Source: Mycolicibacterium sphagni
Lineage (GTDB): Bacteria > Actinomycetota > Actinomycetes > Mycobacteriales > Mycobacteriaceae
Assembly: GCF_013337765.1 (NCBI RefSeq)
Contig: NZ_VBSB01000005.1
Location: forward strand, 62,001 to 126,000
DNA length: 64,000 nt
Direction of reading: 5' to 3'
Both the position numbers and the translations under genes were made by a program. The notes beneath the pieces were generated by a model. It searched no databases, was not told the origin of the DNA, and worked only from the letters and a program-made list of their open reading frames with translations. This document shows positions 25,433 to 34,977 of the stretch, in pieces. The number at the start of each line of letters is the position of its first letter. Position 1 is the first letter of the stretch.

Positions 25433-26245
25433 GTGGGTGACGAGGCCCAGTCGGCCGCTGGTGTCGTGACGACATCACGGGATGGCGCCGTACTGCACAT
25501 CGTGCTCGACCGCACTGGTCGACGTAACGCACTCAGCCACAGCATGATCGACACACTGGTCGGTGTGCTGGTGGCCGCGGCGAGCGACGACAGCCTGCGT
25601 GCTGTCCATCTGACCGGAGCCGGCTCGGACTTCTGCGCGGGCGTGGACTGGGTCGGCTCCAACAACAGCGGGCAGCGGCCCCGCACCGGCGACCTGGTGC
25701 GCCGGATTCCGCACACCGCACACCGGGTGATCGAACTCGTGCACACCCTGCACCTGCCCGTGGTGTGCACGGTGCGCGGCTGGGCCGCGGGCATGGGCTG
25801 CAACCTGGCGCTGGCCGCCGATTTCACCGTCGCCGCGCCCGACGCGGTGTTCTGGGAGCCGTTCCTGGACCGCGGTTTCAGCCCGGACTCCGGCTCGACG
25901 TGGCTGTTGCCCCGGCTGGTCGGGATGGCCCGCGCCAAGGAGATGCTGCTTCTGGGTGAGAAGGTCGACGGCGCGACGGCGGCGCAATGGGGCCTGATCC
26001 ACCGCAGCGTCGACGATGCCGATGTGGACGCCACCGTGGCGGCCCTACTGGACCGGCTGGCATCCGGGCCGACTGTCGCGATCGGCCTTGCCAAACAGGC
26101 GATCCACTACGGCCAGCACGCCACCCTGAACCAAGCCATGACGCAGGAACTGTTCAACCTCGAACTATCCTGCCGCACAGCAGATTTCAAGGAAGGGCTG
26201 GCGGCGTTCCGCGAATGGCGTGACCCCGACTTCACCGGGCGATGA
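25433..26245 (+). CDS. Enoyl-CoA hydratase/isomerase family protein
   Basis: 270 residues. DFCAGVDW and VRGWAAGMGCNLAL are the oxyanion-hole segments. The active-site region WEPFLDRGFSPDSGSTWLLPRLVG carries Asp rather than Glu at the second catalytic position, as in PaaG/MenB-like crotonases, so isomerase or hydrolase activity is possible. The start GTG 25433 follows GAAGGGCGG. First gene of a rightward operon of eight genes running to 34305. Confidence 0.87.
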   Translation: MGDEAQSAAGVVTTSRDGAVLHIVLDRTGRRNALSHSMIDTLVGVLVAAASDDSLRAVHLTGAGSDFCAGVDWVGSNNSGQRPRTGDLVRRIPHTAHRVIELVHTLHLPVVCTVRGWAAGMGCNLALAADFTVAAPDAVFWEPFLDRGFSPDSGSTWLLPRLVGMARAKEMLLLGEKVDGATAAQWGLIHRSVDDADVDATVAALLDRLASGPTVAIGLAKQAIHYGQHATLNQAMTQELFNLELSCRTADFKEGLAAFREWRDPDFTGR

Positions 26246-26260
26246 GAGATGAGGAAACAG

Positions 26261-27064
26261 ATGTCGTACGGCACCATCGGTTATGAGGTCGCCGGCCATA
26301 CGGCCACGATCACGCTGAACCGCCCGGAAGCGCTCAACGCGCTCAGCCCGCACATGATCACCGAATTGCGGGCGGCCTACGACGACGCGGAAAGCGACGA
26401 CAACGTCTGGCTGCTGATCGTCACCGCCGTCGGACGGGCGTTCTGCACCGGCGCCGACGTCAAGGAGATCCCCGAAGACGGCAAGGTGATCAACGAACGG
26501 CCCTACCTGTCCACCTATGACCAGTGGGAGGCACCGCAGGAGGGCACGCCGCCATTCCGGCGGATGGCCAAGCCGGTGATCGTGGCGATCAACGGGATCT
26601 GTTGTGGCGCAGGCCTGGACTGGGTGACCACCGGCGATATCGTGATCGCCTCGGACAAGGCGACATTCTTCGACCCGCACGTGTCGATCGGCTTGGTGGC
26701 GGGCCGGGAGATGGTGCGACTGGCGCGGGTGCTGCCCCGCACGGTGGCACTGCGGATGGCGATCATGGGCAAACACGAACGGATGGACGCCGCGCGTGCA
26801 TACGAACTCGGGCTGATCACCGAGATCGTCGAACACGACCGGCTCCTCGAACGGGCGCACGAGATCGCCGACACGGTGAACCGCAACGCGCCGTTGGCCG
26901 TTCGCGGTACCCGGCTCGCGGTCATCAAGGGCCGCGAGATCCCGATGCACGAAGCCGAGATGCTCGCCGAGGCATTCCGCGAGCGCAACCTGCACACCGT
27001 GGACTCGCTGGAAGGTCCCAAAGCCTTCGTCGAAAAGCGCGCACCGGAATGGCAATGCCGGTGA
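26261..27064 (+). CDS. Enoyl-CoA hydratase/isomerase family protein
   Basis: 267 residues from ATG 26261, five bases after GAGGAA; ATG 26249 is an upstream alternative. Crotonase motifs are AFCTGADVKEI and INGICCGAGLDWVTTGDIVIAS. The helix FFDPHVSIGLVAGREM lacks the classical catalytic Glu pair. It closely resembles the next gene in the middle segment (ATFFDPHVSIGLV versus ATFFDSHVSAGLV), so the two are probably duplicates. It starts 15 bases after the preceding crotonase. Confidence 0.88.
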   Translation: MSYGTIGYEVAGHTATITLNRPEALNALSPHMITELRAAYDDAESDDNVWLLIVTAVGRAFCTGADVKEIPEDGKVINERPYLSTYDQWEAPQEGTPPFRRMAKPVIVAINGICCGAGLDWVTTGDIVIASDKATFFDPHVSIGLVAGREMVRLARVLPRTVALRMAIMGKHERMDAARAYELGLITEIVEHDRLLERAHEIADTVNRNAPLAVRGTRLAVIKGREIPMHEAEMLAEAFRERNLHTVDSLEGPKAFVEKRAPEWQCR

Positions 27065-27846
27065 CCGCCGCGTTCGAGACCATCCTGCTCGACTTCGACC
27101 GGACCGACCACGTTGCCACCATCACCTTGAACCGGCCCGATCAGCTCAACTCGTTCAACCGCACGATGTGCGAGGAGATGGCGGCCGCCTGGCGGATCGT
27201 GAAGAACGACAACGCCATCAACGCGGTGGTACTGCGGGCCGCCGGCGATCGCGCGTTCAGCGCCGGGCTGGACATCAAGAGCCCGTACGGCCAGCCGCAG
27301 AACGTGTGGAACCACGAGGACCCGGGTGAGTTGCTCAGCCCGAAGTGGCAGAAGATGTGGAAACCCGTCGTGTGTGCGGTGCACGGCATGTGCACCGCGG
27401 GGGCGTTCTATTTCGTCAATGAGTCCGACGTGGTGATCTGCAGCTCGGACGCCACATTCTTCGATTCTCACGTCAGCGCGGGCCTGGTGTGCGCACTCGA
27501 GCCGATCGGGCTGATGCGCAAGATCGGCCTCGGCGAGTCATTGCGAATCGCGTTGATGGGCAACGACGAGCGGGTCAGCGCCGACACCGCGCTGCGGATC
27601 GGGCTGGTGTCCGAAGTCGTGGCCCCGGACGATCTCTGGTCGCGGGCGCACGAGATCGCCGCCACCATCGCCGCCAAGCCGCCGTCGGCCACGCAGGGCA
27701 CGGTCAAGGCGATCTGGGAATCACTGGACAAGCCGTATCGGGCGGCCACGGAACAGAACCTGATCTACACCCGGTTGGGCAACCCGCTGGGTCAGGCCGA
27801 GCTGGCCGAGCAGGAGAAGATCCGGATCACCCCGAAGGTTCGCTAG
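27055..27846 (+). CDS. Enoyl-CoA hydratase/isomerase family protein
   Basis: About 263 residues; ATG 27049, ATG 27055 and GTG 27061 are all possible starts and overlap the end of the previous gene by 4-16 bp. Crotonase motifs are AFSAGLDIKSP and VHGMCTAGAFYFVNESDVV, followed by FFDSHVSAGLVCALEP. The classical Glu residues are not aligned, so its reaction is uncertain. Third crotonase in a row. Its TAG shares one base with the GTG of the synthetase that follows, implying tight coupling. Confidence 0.86.
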   Translation: MPVTAAFETILLDFDRTDHVATITLNRPDQLNSFNRTMCEEMAAAWRIVKNDNAINAVVLRAAGDRAFSAGLDIKSPYGQPQNVWNHEDPGELLSPKWQKMWKPVVCAVHGMCTAGAFYFVNESDVVICSSDATFFDSHVSAGLVCALEPIGLMRKIGLGESLRIALMGNDERVSADTALRIGLVSEVVAPDDLWSRAHEIAATIAAKPPSATQGTVKAIWESLDKPYRAATEQNLIYTRLGNPLGQAELAEQEKIRITPKVR

Positions 27847-29303
27847 TGTCCGTGCACCCACTGAGCCGGCGGATCGGCGAGGTCCTCGAATTGGATCCCG
27901 CGGCCAGGGCGATCGAGTACGACGGGCACTGGGTCACCTGGGCGCAGCTCGGGGGACTGAGCCGGCAGATCGCCGCCGCGGTACAGCCGGGGGCACAGGT
28001 CGGAATCCTGTTGCGCAACACCCCCGCCCACATCGCAACCGTGCTGGGCGTGTTGTCGGCCGGCGCCTGCGTCGTCGTCATCAACCCGTCGCGAGGTGAC
28101 GAACGCATCCGCGCCGACATCACCGCACTCGATCTGCCCGTCATCGTCGGAACTCCCGACGACATCGAGCTGCTCGCCGAACCGATCGACACCACCACCG
28201 TGGTGTCGATCGGTGACCTGGACAGCGCTGTGCAGATCCGGCGTGCGACGCCCACCCAACCCGGCCCTGCGACGGTGGCGGTGCAGATGCTGACCAGCGG
28301 CACCACCGGTCCACCCAAACGGGTCGACCTCACCTACGACATGCTGGCGGTATCGGTCATCGGCACCGACTTCACCGCTGCCACCGCGCCGTCGGCGGTA
28401 TCCAGCAGCGTCGCGATCGTCAACGCGCCGCTGGTGCATATCGGCGGCGTGTACCGGGTGCTGCAATGTGTCTGCGAGGCAAGACCGTTCGTGCTACTGC
28501 CGCGCTTCGAGCTCTCGTCCTGGGCCGAGGCGGTGCGCCGCTACCGACCCAAGGCGGTCTCGCTGGTGCCCGCGGCGCTGCGAATGGTGCTGCACTCGGA
28601 TCTTGGCCCCGACGACCTGGCCGGGGTGCGGGCCGTCACCTCGGGCACCGCGCCACTGTCGGCCGAGGATGCCGAGGCGTTCACCGACAAGTTCGGCATC
28701 CCCGTGCTGACGTCCTACGCGGCGACCGAATTCGGCGGCGGAGTGGCCGGCTGGACGCTGGCCGACCACCGCACGTACTGGCAGTCCAAACGCGGCAGCG
28801 TCGGCCGGGCCAGCGTGGGCGCCCAGCTACGGGTGGTGTCCGATGACGGCACCCCCCTGGACCCCGATCAACAGGGACTGCTGGAGGTGAAGCCGGGTCA
28901 ACTCGGTCCCCGCGCTCAGTGGGTGCGGACCACCGATCTCGCGCGCATCGACGCCGACGGCTTTCTGTGGATCCTCGGCCGGGCCGATCAGGCGATCATC
29001 CGCGGCGGGTTCAAGGTGTTGCCCGACGACGTGCGCGCCGCGTTGGAGAGCCACCCCGCCGTGCTGGGCGCCGCGGTGGTGGGACGGCCCGATGAACGAC
29101 TGGGCGACACCCCGGTCGCGATGGTCGAGTTGCGCGACGCCAGCTCGGCCAGCGGCACCGACTTGACCGAGTACCTTCGAGGGCGGCTGGCGCCCTACGA
29201 GATTCCCTCGGAGATTGCGGTTGTCGAGTCGATTCCGCGGACGCCGTCCGGGAAGGCCGATCTGACCGCGGTCCGGCAACACTTCACCGGCCGTGAGCCC
29301 TGA
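27846..29303 (+). CDS. AMP-binding acyl-CoA synthetase (first of three in tandem)
   Basis: 485 residues from GTG 27846; a longer open frame upstream is a shadow of the crotonase gene. ANL motifs are MLTSGTTGPPKRVDLT (P-loop), TSYAATEFGGG (A5), LGRADQAIIRGGFKVLPDDV and SIPRTPSGKADL, whose Lys is the adenylation lysine. It probably ligates CoA to a carboxylic acid. It is more divergent than the next two synthetases, which are sister copies. It overlaps the next gene by 11 bp. Confidence 0.88.
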   Translation: MSVHPLSRRIGEVLELDPAARAIEYDGHWVTWAQLGGLSRQIAAAVQPGAQVGILLRNTPAHIATVLGVLSAGACVVVINPSRGDERIRADITALDLPVIVGTPDDIELLAEPIDTTTVVSIGDLDSAVQIRRATPTQPGPATVAVQMLTSGTTGPPKRVDLTYDMLAVSVIGTDFTAATAPSAVSSSVAIVNAPLVHIGGVYRVLQCVCEARPFVLLPRFELSSWAEAVRRYRPKAVSLVPAALRMVLHSDLGPDDLAGVRAVTSGTAPLSAEDAEAFTDKFGIPVLTSYAATEFGGGVAGWTLADHRTYWQSKRGSVGRASVGAQLRVVSDDGTPLDPDQQGLLEVKPGQLGPRAQWVRTTDLARIDADGFLWILGRADQAIIRGGFKVLPDDVRAALESHPAVLGAAVVGRPDERLGDTPVAMVELRDASSASGTDLTEYLRGRLAPYEIPSEIAVVESIPRTPSGKADLTAVRQHFTGREP

Positions 29304-30762
29304 CACCGTCGGGGCGCTCGTGCGCGAGTGGGCGGCCACGCGCGGCGATCATCCCCTGCTGGTGTGTGACGAGGAACGGCTCACCTACGCCGACGCCGCG
29401 CAGTACTCGGCAGAGCTAGCCCAGGGACTGATCGCACTAGGCGCAGGCAAGGGCACGCACGTCGGGCTGCTCTACCCGAACGGCACCGCGTTCGTGGTCG
29501 CGATGCTGGCGGCGGCGCGGATCGGTGCGGTCGTGGTTCCGTTCTCCACGTTCTCGACCGGGCCCGAGCTTCGCGACCAACTCGTCCACAGCGATACCGA
29601 GATCCTGCTGGCCACCACGTCTTTCCGCGGGCACGACTACGTCGCGAGGCTTCACGACGTGCGCGCACCGTGGTTGCGTCACATCGTGTTCGACCATCAG
29701 ATCGTCGAGCGCGCCGCATCAGAGTTGGCCGCCGGCCTCGAAGAGGATGTCAACGGCTGCGACCCGCTGGCGATCGTCTACACGTCGGGATCGACCGGCA
29801 CACCGAAGGGCGTCGTGCACACCCACGAGTCACTGCTCGGTCATCAGCGCAACCTCAACGAGATTCGCGGCCTGACCGCTGCGGACCGGCTGTTCTGCAA
29901 CTCGCCCTTCTTTTGGATCGGCGGCCTCGGGTTCGGTCTGCTGGCGACCCTGGTCGCCGGCTCGACACTGGTGTGCTCCAACGCCGAACCTGGTGCGCTG
30001 CTCGACCTTCTGGAAGCCGTGCGCCCGACGATGACCAATGGATTCGCAGCCGGCATAGTGCATCTGGCCCGGCACGAGAGCTTCGCCGGCCGGGATCTGT
30101 CGTCGATGCGGCGCGGCAACCTCTACCCGATCATGGCACCCGAGGCGCGGCCGCGTGATCCGGAGCTGCGCCACAACATGCTGGGTATGACCGAGGCCGG
30201 CAGCGTCGTGCTGCTCAGCGGGGACGACACCGACCAGCCCGAGCACCGCCGTGGATCGTTCGGCAAGCCCGCTCCCGGATTCGAGACGAAGATCGTCGAC
30301 GGCGAGCTGTGGATCCGGGGCCGCTACATGATGCAGGGGTACTACAAGCGCAGCCGCGAGGAGTGCTTCGACGCCGACGGCTGGTTTCACACCGGTGATC
30401 TGTTCCGGACCGACGCCGATGGGTTCTTCTACTTCATCGGCCGCAGCGGATCGATGATCAAAACCGCGGGTGCCAATGTCTTTCCGGCCGAGGTGGAAAG
30501 GGCAATCGCGAACGTCACCGGCGATCTGGTCGCCCACGTGCTCCCCCTCCCCGACTCCGGACGCGGGCAGCTCGTCGCGGCGGTGGTGCTCGTTCCGGAC
30601 GGCGTGCAGTTCGACGAGGCTGCCGTGCGGGACAAGCTCAAGGCCGAACTGTCGTCGTACAAGATCCCGCGGCGGTTCGCCACCCTCGCGCCCGACGATC
30701 TGCCCTTGACGTCCAGCGGCAAGGTAGACCTGCCCCGGCTCGCCGCGGTGTTCGATGCCTGA
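29293..30762 (+). CDS. AMP-binding acyl-CoA synthetase (second of three)
   Basis: 489 residues. Motifs: YTSGSTGTPKGVVHTHES (P-loop), GMTEAGSVV (A5), GWFHTGDLFRTDADGFFYFIGRSGSMIKTAGANVFPAEVE and LTSSGKVDLPRL with the C-terminal Lys. It shares the FFWIGGLGFGLLATLVAG region with the third copy (FFWVGGFGSGILSALIGG), showing tandem duplication. Predicted to activate a pathway acid to its CoA thioester. Start GTG 29293 lies inside the end of the preceding gene. Confidence 0.88.
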   Translation: MSPDTVGALVREWAATRGDHPLLVCDEERLTYADAAQYSAELAQGLIALGAGKGTHVGLLYPNGTAFVVAMLAAARIGAVVVPFSTFSTGPELRDQLVHSDTEILLATTSFRGHDYVARLHDVRAPWLRHIVFDHQIVERAASELAAGLEEDVNGCDPLAIVYTSGSTGTPKGVVHTHESLLGHQRNLNEIRGLTAADRLFCNSPFFWIGGLGFGLLATLVAGSTLVCSNAEPGALLDLLEAVRPTMTNGFAAGIVHLARHESFAGRDLSSMRRGNLYPIMAPEARPRDPELRHNMLGMTEAGSVVLLSGDDTDQPEHRRGSFGKPAPGFETKIVDGELWIRGRYMMQGYYKRSREECFDADGWFHTGDLFRTDADGFFYFIGRSGSMIKTAGANVFPAEVERAIANVTGDLVAHVLPLPDSGRGQLVAAVVLVPDGVQFDEAAVRDKLKAELSSYKIPRRFATLAPDDLPLTSSGKVDLPRLAAVFDA

Positions 30763-32236
30763 CACCATCGACGGGCTGATCCGCGCCCAGGCCTCCCGGT
30801 TCGGCGACAAGCCGGTCGTCATCGACCCGGCGCACCAGATGAGCTACCGCGAGCTCGACACTGTGACAAGCGCTCTGGCCGACGGACTGGTCAGCGCTGG
30901 GATCGGCAAGGGCAGCCGGGTCGGATTGATCATGCCGAACAGCGTCCGCTGGGTGCAGCTGGCCCTCGCGCTGACGCGCGTCGGCGCGGTCCTGGTTCCG
31001 CTGAGCACACTGCTGACTACCCGCGAACTCACCGACCAGCTTCGGACGGCCTCGGTGCAATACCTGATCGCCGTCGAGGAGTTTCGTGGCCACCGGTATC
31101 TCGACGATCTGACGGACCTTCCCGCATTGCGGCAGGTGTGGCGCGCCGACGAGTTGCCATCGGGCACAGGCAAGTCCGACATCAGCGAGCTGGCAGGGAC
31201 GGTAGTGCCCGCCGATCCGCTGGTCATCATGTTCACCTCCGGAAGCAGCGGTCCGCCGAAAGGGGTGATCCACTCGCACGATAATGCGTTGGGCGCCGTG
31301 CGATCCGGCTTGACGGCCCGCTGTATCAACGCTGATACCCGGCTGTATCTGCCGATGCCGTTCTTCTGGGTGGGCGGCTTCGGCAGCGGCATCTTGTCCG
31401 CGCTGATCGGCGGGGCGACCCTGGTGACCGAGGAGATCCCCGAACCCGAAGCGACCCTGCGGCTTCTGCAACGAGAGACCGTCACGCTGTTCCGCGGCTG
31501 GCCCGATCAGGCCGAGGCGCTGGCCCGCCGGGCCGCCGATGTGCAAGCCGACCTGTCCGCGCTCCGCCCGGGCAGCCTGGACGCGCTGTTGCCCACCGAT
31601 CAGCGTGCGGCGCCCGGCGCGCGGGCGAAGCTGTTCGGAATGACCGAATCGTTCGGACCCTACTGCGGCTACCCCGCCGACACTGATATGCCGCGCTCGG
31701 CGTGGGGCAGCTGCGGAAAGCCGTTCAACGGCATCGAGGTTCGCATCGCCGACGTCGACACCGGTGACCGGCTGCCCGCGGGCACCATCGGCATGATCCA
31801 GATCCGCGGCCCCCACACGCTGCGCGGCATGTGCCGGCGCAGCCGCGAGGAGCTGTTCACCGCCGACGGGTTCTATCCGACCAGCGATCTGGGACTCCTC
31901 GACGATGACGGGTTCCTGTTCTACCACGGCCGATCCGACGACATGTTCAAGGTCAGCGGCGCCACGGTGTACCCCAGTGAGGTGGAGGCCGCCCTGCGGG
32001 AGATCGACGGGGTGCGGGCCGCGTTCGTCACCGATGTGGCCGGGCGCGTCGGTGCCGCGGTCATCTGCGACGGCCGGACCGCCGACGAACTGCGCGCCGA
32101 GGGCAGGACGAAACTCAGTTCGTTCAAGGTGCCGACGGTGTGGCTGCTGCTCGACTCCGACGACGGCGTTCCGCGTGGCGCCACCGGGAAGGTCGATGTC
32201 CGCCGTCTGCGTGAGCTGCTGGAGGCCGCGCGGTGA
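30755..32236 (+). CDS. AMP-binding acyl-CoA synthetase (third of three)
   Basis: 493 residues, sister of the gene at 29293. Motifs: MFTSGSSGPPKGVIHSHDN, FGMTESFGPYCGYPADTD in the A5 region, FYPTSDLGLLDDDGFLFYHGRSDDMFKVSGATVYPSEVE and GATGKVDVRRL. The A5 segment differs clearly from the second copy, pointing to a different acyl pocket. It starts 8 bp before the end of the previous gene and overlaps the monooxygenase gene by 4 bp. Confidence 0.87.
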   Translation: MPDTIDGLIRAQASRFGDKPVVIDPAHQMSYRELDTVTSALADGLVSAGIGKGSRVGLIMPNSVRWVQLALALTRVGAVLVPLSTLLTTRELTDQLRTASVQYLIAVEEFRGHRYLDDLTDLPALRQVWRADELPSGTGKSDISELAGTVVPADPLVIMFTSGSSGPPKGVIHSHDNALGAVRSGLTARCINADTRLYLPMPFFWVGGFGSGILSALIGGATLVTEEIPEPEATLRLLQRETVTLFRGWPDQAEALARRAADVQADLSALRPGSLDALLPTDQRAAPGARAKLFGMTESFGPYCGYPADTDMPRSAWGSCGKPFNGIEVRIADVDTGDRLPAGTIGMIQIRGPHTLRGMCRRSREELFTADGFYPTSDLGLLDDDGFLFYHGRSDDMFKVSGATVYPSEVEAALREIDGVRAAFVTDVAGRVGAAVICDGRTADELRAEGRTKLSSFKVPTVWLLLDSDDGVPRGATGKVDVRRLRELLEAAR

Positions 32237-33684
32237 GGAATGTCCGTATCGCGATCGTCGGCGCCGGTTTCTCTGGTATCGCCGCCGCGCTGAAACTGCG
32301 CGCAGCCGGGCATCACGACATCGCAGTCTACGAACGGGCTGCCGACGTCGGCGGCACCTGGCTGGCCAACACCTACCCCGGGGTCGCCTGCGATGCACCA
32401 TCGCACGTCTACAGCTACTCATTCCTTCAAGATGTCGACTGGTCACGACGATTCGCGCCGGGCGCCGAGATACACGCATATCTGCGCCGGTGCGTGAACG
32501 AAGGCCGAATCGCCGACCTGATCCACACCGGCATCGAAGTCCGCGGCGCCACCTGGTCCGGCGGCGAGTGGTCGATCGAGCTGTCCGACGGCCGCACCAT
32601 GCACGCCGATGTCGTCATCTGCGCGGTCGGCCAGCTCAGTGAACCAGCCGTGCCACAGCTCACTGGCCTCTCAAGATTCCGTGGTGCCAGCTTTCACACC
32701 GCACAGTGGCGGCACGACATCGACGTGGCCGACAAGCACGTGGCGGTCGTCGGGACCGGGGCCAGCGCGATCCAGGTGATCCCGGAGTTAGCCGCGCGAG
32801 CCAAGCACCTGACGGTCCACCAACGGTCCGCGCCGTACGTGTTGAAGAAGCCCGATGCACCGTATTCCGCACGGCTGCACCGGCTCTACCGCCGACTGCC
32901 GATTCTGCGCACCGCTGCCCGCCAGTCGATCTGGCTGTACCTCGAACTGATCACGCTCGCCTACGACCGCTGGCCGTCAGCGTTGAAAGTGCTCGAGCGC
33001 TACCACGCCCGAATTCTTCGGCACGAGGTCGCCGACCCGAAGTTACGTGAGCGACTGACGCCGCGATTCGGAATCGGATGCAAACGCATCCTGATCTCCA
33101 ATGACTACTACGCCGCGCTGAGCCGGGCGAACGTCACACTGGTCACCGATCCGATCGAGGAAGTGGACGAGCGCGGGATACGAACAGCCGCAGCAGATCA
33201 CCCGAGCGACGTCATCGTCTTCGCGACCGGATTCCGCACTTCTCCGTTCATCTCCAGCGTCACGATCAGAGGCCGGTCCGGAACAAGTCTGGCCGACAGC
33301 TGGGCCGAGCGGGCGGGCGCGTACCTCGGCATAGCAGTACCCGACTTCCCGAACATGTTCCTGATGTACGGACCCAATACCAACCTCGGTTCGGGATCGA
33401 TCATTCACATGCTGGAATCCCAGGTCGGCCACATCGTGGACGCGGTCAACCAGCTACGGCACGACCGCAGCGACGTCATCGAGATCACCGAGGCGGCGTT
33501 CCGCGGATTTCTGGACGATCTCGAACATCGGCAGCGCACATCGGTCTGGGCCGGCTGCCGCACGTGGTACCACGACCGGTTCGGTCGCGACACCCACAAC
33601 TGGCCGTGGCTGACAAGCACCTACCGTCGGCGCACCCGCCACGTCCGCGCCGCGGACTACGCGCTCGACCGCCCCGTGCGGTGA
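32233..33684 (+). CDS. Flavin monooxygenase, Baeyer-Villiger type
   Basis: 483 residues. FAD site GAGFSGIAAALKL, NADPH site GTGASAIQV and between them FRGASFHTAQW, which matches the type I Baeyer-Villiger fingerprint F-x-G-x3-H-x3-W. Such enzymes insert oxygen next to a ketone to give an ester or lactone, a standard route to open alicyclic rings. It ends the tightly packed crotonase-synthetase operon, so it may open the ring that the synthetases and crotonases then process (inference). It overlaps the third synthetase by 4 bp. Confidence 0.88.
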   Translation: MRNVRIAIVGAGFSGIAAALKLRAAGHHDIAVYERAADVGGTWLANTYPGVACDAPSHVYSYSFLQDVDWSRRFAPGAEIHAYLRRCVNEGRIADLIHTGIEVRGATWSGGEWSIELSDGRTMHADVVICAVGQLSEPAVPQLTGLSRFRGASFHTAQWRHDIDVADKHVAVVGTGASAIQVIPELAARAKHLTVHQRSAPYVLKKPDAPYSARLHRLYRRLPILRTAARQSIWLYLELITLAYDRWPSALKVLERYHARILRHEVADPKLRERLTPRFGIGCKRILISNDYYAALSRANVTLVTDPIEEVDERGIRTAAADHPSDVIVFATGFRTSPFISSVTIRGRSGTSLADSWAERAGAYLGIAVPDFPNMFLMYGPNTNLGSGSIIHMLESQVGHIVDAVNQLRHDRSDVIEITEAAFRGFLDDLEHRQRTSVWAGCRTWYHDRFGRDTHNWPWLTSTYRRRTRHVRAADYALDRPVR

Positions 33685-33693
33685 AATGGGGAC

Positions 33694-34305
33694 ATGACGA
33701 CCCTCGACGAGCGTATCGCCCTCTACCGGCTGGCCGGTGACCACGCGGTGTCGATGGTCGCCCAGGTGCACGCCGGCCGGTGGGACAGTCCCGCGCTCGG
33801 GACGTGGACGGTGCGGACGCTGGTCGGCCACCTCGGCCGGTCGTTCACCACCGTCGTCGAGTACTCGGCACGGCCGGCGGAACGGGTGGACGTCACGGAC
33901 GCCCCGGACTACTACTTGGCGATCGCCGGAATACTCGCAGACTCGGCCCAGATCGACGCCCGCGCAGCGCAGGCCGGGCTGACGCTGGGCGACGATCCCC
34001 TGGGCGCCATCCGCGAACTGCAGGATCGCGCGGCCGTAGCGCTGGCCACCGACGACCACGTCATCCAGACCATCGCCGGCGGGATGCGGCTGTCGGACTA
34101 CCTGCCCACCCGCATCTTCGAACTCGGGTTACACAGCGTCGATCTGGCTCGCGCCATCGGCGTGCCCGAGACCCTGCCACCCGAGGTCGCCGACAGCATC
34201 CTCACGCTGGCCGTCGAGGTCGCCAAGCGCCGAGGCGACAGCCAGGCGCTGATGTGCGCCCTCACCGGCCGCGGCACGCTTCGGGCGGGTTATTCCATCG
34301 TCTGA
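33694..34305 (+). CDS. Maleylpyruvate isomerase N-terminal-domain (DinB-like) protein
   Basis: 203 residues. The four-helix DinB/MDMPI-type domain is recognisable from the pattern YRLAGDHAVSMVAQVHAGRWDSPALGTWTVRTLVGHLGRSF, then YLPTRIFELGLHSVDLARAIG, including the His residues that bind metal or mycothiol in this family. Members include mycothiol-dependent maleylpyruvate isomerase and many proteins of unknown role. ATG 33694 is nine bases after the monooxygenase stop. It overlaps the convergent GntR gene by 16 bp at the 3' end. Confidence 0.75.
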   Translation: MTTLDERIALYRLAGDHAVSMVAQVHAGRWDSPALGTWTVRTLVGHLGRSFTTVVEYSARPAERVDVTDAPDYYLAIAGILADSAQIDARAAQAGLTLGDDPLGAIRELQDRAAVALATDDHVIQTIAGGMRLSDYLPTRIFELGLHSVDLARAIGVPETLPPEVADSILTLAVEVAKRRGDSQALMCALTGRGTLRAGYSIV

Positions 34306-34976
34306 AAGCGCTGTGCCACACCCTGTTTCACCAGGTGCTCGATCAGCGGCGCCGCCCCTGCCGACAGGTGCTGTGACATCGCGGCTCTGGCTCGGTCCTC
34401 GTCGCGGGCCTTGAGCGCCAACAGGATCCGCTTGTGGTCGGCCACCGACTTGTCCGGCCAGCCCTCGATGGTGGGAAACACCGATTCGGGTGCATACCGG
34501 GTGATCTGGGACATCAGCTGCGCCAGCTTCGCGGAATGCGCGGCGACGTTGATCGCGCGGTGGAACTCGTGGTTGAGCCGCACCGCGCGGACGCCGTCGT
34601 CGGCGGCGTAGGCGGCCACCAACTCGTCGTGGATTGCCGACAACTCCCGCAGCTGGTCGTCGGTGATATTGAGCGCGGCCCGCGCCGCCAGCTCACCGCC
34701 GACGTAGGCCTGCAGGTTCGAGACGTCGGTGATGTCCCGGTCGGTGAACGGGAGCACGACAAACCCGCGACGCGGCAACTGATCCAGCAGGCCTTCCCCG
34801 CGCAGCTCGAACAACGCTTCGCGGACCGGGGTGACGCTGATCCCCAGTTCGGCCGCCAGCTGGTCCAGCCTGATGTATTCACCGGCAGGATAGGTGCCGT
34901 TGAAGATCCGGGTTCGGACGAACCGGGCGACATCCTCGGCCAGCTGCGGGCGTGGCGCGAAATCGGGCGCGCTCAT
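34290..34976 (-). CDS. GntR-family regulator, FCD type
   Basis: 228 residues. Winged helix-turn-helix at about 10-75 (VARFVRTRIFNGTYPAGEYIRLDQLAAELGISVTPVREALFELRGEGLL), then an FCD effector domain with likely ligands in LNHEFHRAIN and DHKRILLAL. It is distinct from the GntR protein at 23917. It is the last gene of the leftward operon SDR-thiolase-dehydrogenase-GntR, starting one base after the dehydrogenase stop. The AT-rich inverted repeat at 38165-38183, upstream of that operon, is a candidate target. Confidence 0.88.
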   Translation of the reverse strand: MSAPDFAPRPQLAEDVARFVRTRIFNGTYPAGEYIRLDQLAAELGISVTPVREALFELRGEGLLDQLPRRGFVVLPFTDRDITDVSNLQAYVGGELAARAALNITDDQLRELSAIHDELVAAYAADDGVRAVRLNHEFHRAINVAAHSAKLAQLMSQITRYAPESVFPTIEGWPDKSVADHKRILLALKARDEDRARAAMSQHLSAGAAPLIEHLVKQGVAQRFQTME

Positions 34977-34977
34977 G

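Noticed and set aside
26524..27846. 440-codon frame suggesting a fused double crotonase
   Set aside because: The first half is an out-of-frame reading of the 26261 gene; only the part from about 27055 is a crotonase.
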